A DNA stretch of 64,000 nucleotides from Adiantum capillus-veneris. Taxonomy: Eukaryota > Streptophyta > Polypodiopsida > Polypodiales > Pteridaceae. This document shows positions 56,932 to 64,000 of the stretch, one piece after another. The DNA lies in the NCBI GenBank assembly GCA_014529385.2, contig CM043960.1, forward strand, positions 71,997,910 to 72,061,909, given 5' to 3'. Below the pieces are notes generated by a model. It made no database searches. It was not told the DNA's origin and worked only from the letters and a program-made list of their open reading frames with translations. How positions within the stretch are numbered: position 1 is the stretch's first letter; every line of letters starts with the position of its first letter. Position numbers and translations under genes: made by a program.

Positions 56932-57668
56932 TGTTAGGAATTAAGACGTAGCTAAATAGATTTTTGAGTAGATTACTTAATGGAGGGAGATAGATTTCAC
57001 ACACAAGAGATTATAGAGTAGAGAGAGAGAGAGAGAGTACACACGATATACATGGTTCACCCAATGTGGGCTATGTCCACGGGAAAGCAGCCACTCAATG
57101 GCTTTAGCACTTCAAAAGAAGAAGTAGTTTACAAAGGGATTAAACCCTTGATAGATCTCCCGCCTTGCTTCACTCTCACCACCTCACACTCACCTTGTTG
57201 CATCAACTTCACACTATGAAATGTGTGTAGAAATGGCCTCCTTTTATAGGCCAAAAGGGCTGCTCTCTCTTATGAGAGGCATCCATGTGTAGCCGCCCTT
57301 GTGCGAATAAGTCCAAATCGGACCCTCCAATCCGCCCATGTGTGGCCACCCTTGAGAAGACAAGTCCGCTTTTGAATTTGTCCACTGGCCATCGGTCATT
57401 GACTATCGGTCACCGGCCAACCGACCGGTTGTTTTTCGACCACTTTCCGGCCGCTGTCCGGCCATAATATTCATGCGAAAAAAAAAGTCTCGGGGGCCTC
57501 CGCCTCCGAGGCCTCTAAAGTTGCCCCTGATTCTTGTCTGTGAAAATTTTGGTTTCCGGTGAGTGATTTTCCTTCACGCACGATGGCTTCTCCTCATAAT
57601 GGGGGCCTTACAAATGTGCGCTTTTACCACAGAAAATTACAAGGGTAAATCAGGCTCCATACTTAACA
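56932..57668 (-). repeat. 5' LTR of the young copia element
   Basis: 737 bp, TGTTAGGA...TTAACA on the + strand, followed by AACCC, which nearly matches AAACC before the other LTR. Confidence 0.95.
57242..57248 (-). promoter_or_regulatory. TATA box of the copia 5' LTR
   Basis: TATAAAA within GGCCTATAAAAGGAGG on the - strand, about 420 bp into the LTR; also intact in the 3' LTR (38711-38717). Confidence 0.65.
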
Positions 57669-58437
57669 AACCCAGCTACTACATACCAAGCCAATATTAC
57701 CTAAATCAGGTGAATATCAACCATATTTGTTCGAGCAATGGATAGAGAACCTATAGAAGTCCAAGCAATTCATAGTAGCCAAGGATTCACATCCCTGGAC
57801 TCATCAAACGGTGCTTTACAATCTACTCGATGAATAAACCAGCTCATTATATGATTAAAAAAAAATAACTCAAACCAGTATCTACAGCTAGAACCAATAC
57901 CCAACCAGTAATGACATCCAAAAATAGAAGGGGGCATATAGCTCAGTTAGCAAATATTGCTACCTATGTGTGTGTGCTAGATGCCATCAAAGCCAATGGG
58001 GACAATCTTCAAGTAGAAGCCCTTGGTTGAACTGCCCAGATATGTTGCATTTGTTTGCTGGTGTGTGCATGTACAAGGGTGTGTGCGTGTGTGTGTATGT
58101 GTGTGTGTGTATGTGTGTGTACACGCGTATGTGCGAGTGCGAAGAGCCAACCACCTGGATGCGATCGTAGGCAGGTCATGTACAAATGCCAATATGTTGC
58201 CATAAAATCTAATATCTAACCATCCCAAATGATCTTCTCATATTAAATTGATCATTTAATGTGGGAGAATAAACGAGAACAAGGGTTAGAATATAGACAT
58301 GTGCTTACAGGTCTATCTCAACACGGGGCCAATAGTAAAGGGGTCCAAATGAGAGATGGTATGTCAAAGAGAAAGGCTAGCTAATGGAGCTTAAATACCT
58401 TAGGGTTAGCTTCATTAAAGACATTCAAAAGTTAGTG
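57669..58437. other. right flank of the young copia insertion, no gene recognised
   Basis: Non-coding. At 57,930-57,951 GGGGGCATATAGCTCAGTTA resembles the first quarter of a tRNA with its A box, but no cloverleaf follows. A (TG)n-rich tract lies at 58,078-58,130. Confidence 0.5.
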
Positions 58438-58479
58438 TTAAAATTCCTTTGACCTTAGGTAAGGTAGGGCTGTACTTGA

Positions 58480-58706
58480 GGTGGGAACCCGGCCCAAGTT
58501 TGAGGAGTTTGTCGTGCTTGATGATTGAGAAGCTTGAGGTGCTTGTCGTGCTTGATGATTGAAATGCTTGAGGTGCTTGATGACTGAGATGCTTGAGGTG
58601 CTTGAGATGCTAGGATTGTACTTGAGGTGGGAACCCGGCCCAAGCTTGAGGGGCTTAAGGGCCGAGCTTGTGGTGGGAACTGGGCCTGAGGTTGAGGGGT
58701 TTGAGG
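58480..58706. repeat. minisatellite with GCTTGAGGTGCTTG units
   Basis: GCTTGAGGTGCTTG recurs within units of roughly 20-45 bp, and GAGGTGGGAACCCGGCCCAA occurs at 58,479 and 58,626. It directly abuts the LTR start at 58,707. Confidence 0.8.
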
Positions 58707-59111
58707 TGTCACAAAAGTCAACAAGATCCCTACAAGGAGGGGGCAAACTATGCAAGTAGGGGGGGTGGTTGAAACTTGAATGAGCTCTCTCTCCCCCAAA
58801 GGGCACCCCTTGCTCAAGAGGCAAGTAGGACACATGTCAAGCACCTAGCTAGGTTGCCCTCAAGGACTGTCCAAAGCCTATTGGTTGATCCCAAGAGAGG
58901 TCCAATGAGGAATTAGTTGATTTAATTATTTGTTTTTGCATTTATCAAGTCCTCTCTCTCAAAGGAAAAGGGCGATAATTGTCCCAGGGCTACCCTCGTT
59001 GCTTGATATGCACTAGGCCTGTGATTGGCCAAGCTTGAGCATGTCCAATCAAATGCCAGAGAGTGCTAGAAGAGGGGGTCGACCAAAGCAAGAAGGGGGC
59101 TAGCTTGGGGG

Positions 59112-59157
<46 letters not shown>

Positions 59158-59754
59158 ATTTTGTGAAGTGCAAAGTGCAAGAGCTCAATCTCCTTCTCCA
59201 AGCTAGTAGGGAAGTTGAGAGCCTACACCAACACTCATGGCTATGGAATGCGAATCCAACCAAGAGCCATGCTTCAATGCTTACGCTTGCCATCTTCTCC
59301 ATCTTCATTACTATGCTATTATGTATGCTAGCAAGAAGAGTGATGATAAGTGAGGAACATTTCTTTCTCCTATGAATGTTCCTTCTTCCTCTTCCCTACC
59401 CTCATTCTCCGCTAGCTCTCTCCACCTTTGAAGGTGTTTGAGGCCTTGGGACTGAGGCTTGGGATAGTTAATGCTTTTTACAAAGTCTATGTTATGCTTG
59501 TGATGCATGAAGCTTTCCATCTTCATTGCATCACCTAGGTCACAAGGAACACAAAGATTGTATTGTACCAAGTCTCTCTTGATGGGAGAATCTATAATAC
59601 AAAAGCCTATTGGAGGGGGGACCGGCTCCACATAAATCGGTCCTCAATTGTTGTCAAGTTCTCTAAACTCTCTCTCTTGCAAAAGTATTGTTCATGCCAA
59701 GTTAATTAAGTACTATGATTCTATTCTCAAAGTTCATAGGTCATTTCGATTACA
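58707..59754 (+). repeat. putative 5' LTR of the right-hand gypsy element
   Basis: Starts TGTCACAAAAGTCAAC and ends GATTACA just before the primer site; contains a (CA)n run at 59114-59155. No second LTR is in the window, so the start is inferred from TG and from similarity to the TGTCACAAAG starts at 14,444 and 14,673. Confidence 0.55.
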
Positions 59755-59755
59755 T

Positions 59756-59767
59756 TGGTATCAGAGC
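59756..59767 (+). other. primer binding site (initiator-Met tRNA)
   Basis: TGGTATCAGAGC, exact. Confidence 0.9.
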
Positions 59768-60180
59768 TATAGGGTAAGTGGGACAGGGATCATTTATCTT
59801 TTCTTGCTTAGGAAGAGAGGTCCTTAAGTTGTCCATGAAATGTTGGGCCTGTTTATTGCAATAAGGTAAGTGTGACAAGGATCTATTATCTTGGTTGAGA
59901 AGGACTTAGTTTGAGGTACACCGTTGGGAACTATAGCCTTAATAATGGAGCCTCTCGGGGCTTGCCTTTGGCTTTACCATTATTGAGCTACAAGCAAGCT
60001 CAACAGGAACCATAATCAACCAAGCAATGTTAGACCCTCTCCACTAGTCTTTGCAATCAAAAGTGTCTAAACCATGGGTGTGGCTTCTTGAGAACTGATT
60101 TTCAAAGGTAAAGAAGAGTAGCGACTAAGGTTTTTGAGGGTATCAAAGCACAAAGTCATCTATATATAAGTTTAAATAGC

Positions 60181-61258
60181 ATGGCTGACAATAACCAAGA
60201 GAGTAGAATGAACATTGATAACTTACATGAAGGTGCTAATGAAGATGGCCCCATGTTTGTCAATTATCTTGTTACTAGGTTGCAGCAAGCTATCAACAAC
60301 CCTGCTTTACAAGCCAAAGTTAACAACTTCGAGCCAATGGGATTTCCCTTCCTCTCCAAGAGGAGAGAGAGAGAGCTTAGGAGGCCTCCTGATGAGACCC
60401 CCAAAAGAAGACTCTCTCCCATACGAGAGGAGGAATCCAAAGAACAAGAAAGTAATGAATCCCTAAATTCCTATGAAGATGTGGCTCCACGAAGACGGCG
60501 GTTCGGACGATCCTCAACTCCTCCCAAGAGGAAAAGGTCAACCTAGAGACCTTCTCCTTGTCACTCCAAAAGGGAAGTGACAAATCAAAGGAAGAAAAGG
60601 GCAAGAAAGAGGTCACCCTCTTCTCCTTCTTCTTCACCTTCCTCCTCATGGAAAACTGTACGAGTTTCCATCATGAAGCAATTCCTTGCAAGTGATGCAA
60701 AGGAAAAAGTGCTTACCGAATGGCGGAGTTTGAAGCTTCTCTCCCATGAGTCTATCAACAAATATGTAGACAAGTTTTGGGATTTACATATCAAGGCTAC
60801 TATCTTTCAAAAATATAGACTTCACCGAGCAAAAGCAGCAATTTTGTGCGGGATTACTTGAAGAGATGGACGAGTACATCAACTCCCAACGCCCTGGTTC
60901 TATCACCAAAGTAATCCACCACACTATGGTTGCTTCGCGCATCAATTTCCAACAAGGGGCTAGACGGAATGTCAAGCCCATGGAAAGCAAAGACAAAAGT
61001 GATGCAAAGGGGAAAACCAATGGCCAAAATTCTTTCCAAGGCAATTCCAACAACGACAATAACAACAACAATCGGTCCAAGGAGAAGGGAGTTTATAAAG
61101 GTAAAAACAAACTCTCTCTTGAAGAGCTTGAAGCTTTTCGCAAGGACCATAAATGCTTTAAGTGTGGGGAGCAAGGGCATGGCTATCGTTCTTGCCTCAA
61201 GAGAAATACTCGCAATGAGACTCATAGGAGCTTCCAATATCGAAGCTCCAAAAGATGA
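60181..61258 (+). pseudogene. gag of the right-hand gypsy element
   Basis: Starts MADNNQESRMNIDNL at 60181. A charged Arg-rich region (RRPPDETPKRRL) and a TAG at 60,544 follow. The gag core includes FLASDAKEKVLTEWRSLKLL, YVDKFWDLHIKATIFQ (60,690-60,810), then a stop and frame change near 60,860. The zinc knuckle is CFKCGEQGHGYRSC (61,154-61,195). Confidence 0.8.
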
Positions 61259-61880
61259 TGCTCATTGCAAAGGATCACCTCTCTAAGGTAAGGGAACATA
61301 ATGCCTTCATCTTGTTTGACCCGGGCTCTACTCACAACTTCATATCAACGGAGTTGGCCACTAAGCTGGGCATTTGAGCTTTTGAGATGGGAGATACTAT
61401 AACTGCCGACACTGCTTTCAAAGGGACAACAAGCCTCCATTACTCCCTTGATTGGGAAGTTAAGGCCTTATGTCCAAATCTATGTTGACAAATAAGACTT
61501 TTTCATCTCTCCTCTCCAACATGAGGATGCTATCCTAGGGGCGCCATGGTTCAATCACATGGCTGCCAACATGAAGTTCCTTGAAAGAAGATTCTACTTC
61601 ACCTTCAAGGAAAAGAGCATGTATATAGATGCTAGTCAGTCTGGTTGTACTATACCACATGTAAATCCTCCTGCTTTTGATAAATCAATGAGGAGCTCAG
61701 TTTTTGCGTACATGATTTTTGTCAAAGAGTCCCTAAAAGGTCATAATATTTCCTCAAATGTAAATGGTAGGAATCAAGAACAGCTAGACTTGTCTAATTT
61801 TCTAAAAGGATTCCAAGATGTATTCATCGATGATATCCCTATGGACTTACCTCCAAAACGAGGGGATGATGACCATTGAA
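61259..61880 (+). pseudogene. protease region of the right-hand gypsy element
   Basis: HNAFILFDPGSTHNFIS near 61,291-61,345 is the retropepsin site, with DPG in place of D-S/T-G. A TGA at about 61,376 and frame changes follow. HEDAILGAPWFNH is partly readable near 61,525-61,560. The rest is the linker to RT. Confidence 0.75.
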
Positions 61881-62330
61881 TTAAGCTCCTTCCAGGAAGC
61901 TCATCACCCAACAAGCCTCCTTATCGAGTTTCCCAAGCTCAACAAGAGGAGATCACGAGGCAAGTACAAGAATTGGTAGACAAAGGGTTGGTGAGGCCTA
62001 GTTCCTCTCCCTTTTGTTCTCCGATCCTTTTATGCAAAAGAAAGATGGTACATATCGTACGTGAGTGGACTATTGACGAGCGAGCACTAAATCATATCAC
62101 TATCAAAAATAGATTTCTCGTGCCGCATGTAGAAGATCTGTTTGATAAGCTACAAGGCTTTATCTACTTCAGTAGGATTGACCTTAAAAGTGGCTATCAT
62201 CAAATAAGGATAGTGGATGAAGATATCCTAAAGACCGCGTTACGCACAACGTTTGGTCTTTGTGAGTATCTAGTTATGCCTTTTGGCTTGATTAATACAC
62301 CAGCCATGTTCAATCGTTTAAGGTAATAAA
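61880..62330 (+). pseudogene. RT fingers and half palm; catalytic box deleted
   Basis: PPYRVSQAQQEEITRQVQEL near 61,917, KGLVRPSSSPFCSPILL near 61,982, then DLKSGYHQIRIVDEDILKTA and LVMPFGLINTPAMFNRL. It then jumps within a few bases to the RT thumb (AWPNPRNLHELRSFIG). About 70 residues including YxDD are gone. Confidence 0.85.
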
Positions 62331-62715
62331 AGCATGGCCTAATCCAAGGAATCTACATGAACTAAGAAGCTTTATTGGTATGTGTGCATACTATAGACGC
62401 TTCATAGCAAAATTCTTTCAAATAGCAAGACCATTACATGACTTAACAAAGAAGAATGTTAAGTGCTCATGGACTGCTAAGGAGCAAAATGCTTTTGACA
62501 AGCTCAAAGAGAAGCTTACCTCCCAGCCAACCCTTATGCTTTCGGATCTCTCAAAGCCATTTGAGGTCCAATGTGATGCTTGTGGTGAAATCCTTGGAGC
62601 AGTCTTGCTTCAAAAAGGGCATGTCATAGCATATGAGAGCCGAAGGCTCAATACGGATGAACGGATCTTAGGCATTTATGAGAAAGAGCTTTACCTATTC
62701 TACATGCCCTAGACA
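62331..62715 (+). pseudogene. RT thumb and RNase H of the right-hand gypsy element
   Basis: CAYYRRFIAKFFQIARPLHD near 62,382, the linker CSWTAKEQNAFDKLKEKL, then RNase H LSDLSKPFEVQCDACGEILG, VIAYESRRLN, YEKEL. A frame change occurs near 62,700; TNHQSLKYF from 62,757 continues it. Confidence 0.85.
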
Positions 62716-62732
62716 CATGGAAACACTATCTA

Positions 62733-64000
62733 TTGGGGACTCCGTCTATTCTACGAACCAACCACCAAAGTCTCAAGTACTTCATAACGCAAACCAAGCT
62801 TTCCGACAAACGAATGAGGTGGGAAAATTTTCTTTCGCAATTTAATTTTCATATTGCTCACATTGCTAGTAAGCACAATCAAGTGGCCGATGCACTTTCA
62901 CGACGACCAAAAGTTAATGTGGTGTCTATAGCTACTCACAATAATCTATCTTCTATGATTTATAAGTATGCCACTGACCCTGACTTTAAAGAAATAATTT
63001 CAGCCCTTGCTTTGGGGAAGAAAGAGGAACCATTCACCTTGCATGATGGTTACCTTCTCCATGGAAATAGGCTATGCATTACCCATTGCCTTCGTGAGAA
63101 AGTCATGTATGAATCCCATGCTCCTCCCTATGCTGGGCATAGAGGCATTCAACCTACTCTTCGAGGAGTAGAGACGTATTTCTATTGGCCTACCATGAAA
63201 GTGGACATACAAGAGTATCTTTCAAAATGTGTGGTATGCCAAAGACTAAGTATGATAGAGGGAAGCAACTTGGATTACTCCAACCATTGCCAATCCCTAA
63301 TGCACCATGGGAGAGTATATCCATGGATTTTATCTTTGGATTACCCAAGTCTATCCATGGGAATACGGGAATATGGACAATAGTCGACAGGTTTAGCAAG
63401 CAAGCACACTTTATTCTTGTCAAAAAGACTATAATGGCACACCAAATGGCAACTTTCTTCATATCTCAGATTTTCAAACACCATGGATTTCCAACATCCA
63501 TCGTGTTAGATAGAGATCCTAGAATGACGAGTAATTTTTGGAAAGGTCTCTTTGAAAATCTAGCTACAAGATTGAATTTCTCTTCAGCCTATCACCCACA
63601 AACAGATGGCCAAAGTGAGATAGCCAATCTTATGATTCTTGATTTACTAAAGACCTATGTTACAAAAATAGATCAACGCTCACAATGGGAAAAGTACTTA
63701 CCTCTTTTAGAGTATGCGTACAATAATACTATCCATACTTCTTCGGGAAAGCACCTTGAAATCATTGAGGGAAGACCTAAAAGTCCGTTGCTACTTAAAG
63801 TACATGGGAATATCTTTGCTGCCGATGAGTATAGCCGTGACATATAAGGAGGCTATATCCATCTCTCAACAAAGGCAAAAAGCTGATGCTGACAAGCACA
63901 TAAGGGCCTTAAAAATGGTCGGGTTTTACTTAAGTTTCCCAAGGCTTGATTGAGGCAAACGACGAGCAAAAATTCTTCGGGCCATCAAAATTATTATGCT
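62733..64000 (+). pseudogene. RNase H end and integrase of the right-hand gypsy element
   Basis: HIASKHNQVADALSRRP near 62,855 ends RNase H. The HHCC finger is AGHRGIQPTLRGVETYFYWP with CVVCQ (63,135-63,240). The frame changes near 63,240. Core: SISMDFIFGLP (first Asp, 63,317), VLDRDPRMTSNFW (second Asp, 63,505), YHPQTDGQSEIANLM (Glu, 63,590). A stop lies at 63,845, and the tail IRALKMVGFY continues in another frame. The element runs off the window. Confidence 0.85.

Larger units (their letters stand above)
38403..57668 (-). mobile_element. young Ty1/copia element with a 13.8-kb cargo insertion
   Basis: Transcribed right to left. 5' LTR 57668-56932, primer site 56929-56918, gag-protease 56871-55655, foreign DNA 55647-41881, integrase-RT-RNase H 41873-39226, polypurine tract AAGTGGGAGAT (about 39,177-39,167) and 3' LTR 39165-38403. 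AACC flanks both outer ends, so LTR to LTR is one insertion. Coding parts are almost intact: two in-frame stops in pol were noted, and no gag stop before the cargo. Protein motifs resemble the Tork/Tnt1 group, a tentative placement. Confidence 0.9.
58707..64000 (+). mobile_element. Ty3/gypsy element, + strand, 3' end outside window
   Basis: Putative 5' LTR 58707-59754, primer site 59756-59767, then gag, protease, RT, RNase H and integrase running to the right edge. Frame changes and stops are frequent, and the RT palm is deleted. Confidence 0.85.

Noticed and set aside
58438-58844. Open frames rich in Ser, Pro and Gln on the - strand
   Set aside because: Produced by the minisatellite in two frames at once.

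Overview
The window is nuclear DNA of a land plant with a large, retroelement-rich genome. The evidence is plant-type Ty1/copia and Ty3/gypsy elements primed by initiator-Met tRNA (TGGTATCAGAGC), plant-style splice sites, very long introns and an organelle-type valyl-tRNA synthetase gene. A fern, lycophyte or gymnosperm would fit; I cannot name the species. Nearly all coding sequence is retroelement pol/gag in various states of decay, with two exceptions: a split host aminoacyl-tRNA synthetase gene and a set of cellular-type exons carried inside a copia element.

Layout. 1-7.3 kb: a Ty3/gypsy element with two RNase H domains (Tat-like), + strand, 5' LTR off the left edge. 7.8-25.0 kb: the first eight exons of an organellar valyl-tRNA synthetase on the - strand, reconstructed from splice sites that keep one open frame of 243 codons. 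Its third intron is about 13 kb and holds a pile of chromovirus fragments (11.9-14.4 kb), a deleted chromovirus (14.7-20.7 kb) with a 1.9-kb hairpin-rich insertion, and a minus-strand gypsy relic (21.2-23.7 kb). 26.5-31.4 kb: a copia element with both LTRs and many stops. 32.3-33.1 kb: a hairpin, a gypsy RT scrap and a compound microsatellite. 34.2-36.2 kb: a decayed reverse transcriptase resembling Penelope-like elements (- strand). 38.4-57.7 kb: a young copia element (- strand) with near-identical LTRs. 57.7-58.7 kb: minisatellite. 58.7 kb to the end: another gypsy element, + strand, running off the right edge.

The most unusual object is in the young copia element. Its gag-protease and integrase-RT halves are separated by 13.77 kb of foreign DNA (41,881-55,647) flanked by a 7-bp direct repeat. 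This cargo is in the same orientation as the copia genes. It carries a short first exon, a SET-domain exon and two exons for FCP1/NIF-like (HAD) phosphatase-fold proteins. All three downstream exons start in the same splice phase, each fits the donor of the first exon, and each ends in its own stop codon. The introns and flanks are filled with a 50-bp tandem repeat, mostly in one orientation left of 49.6 kb and in the other right of 51.9 kb, forming a very large inverted structure.

A second unexplained pattern is a set of chains of short perfect hairpins placed almost end to end (17,655-18,129; also 23,172-23,305 and 13,363-13,428), all within the same 13-kb intron.
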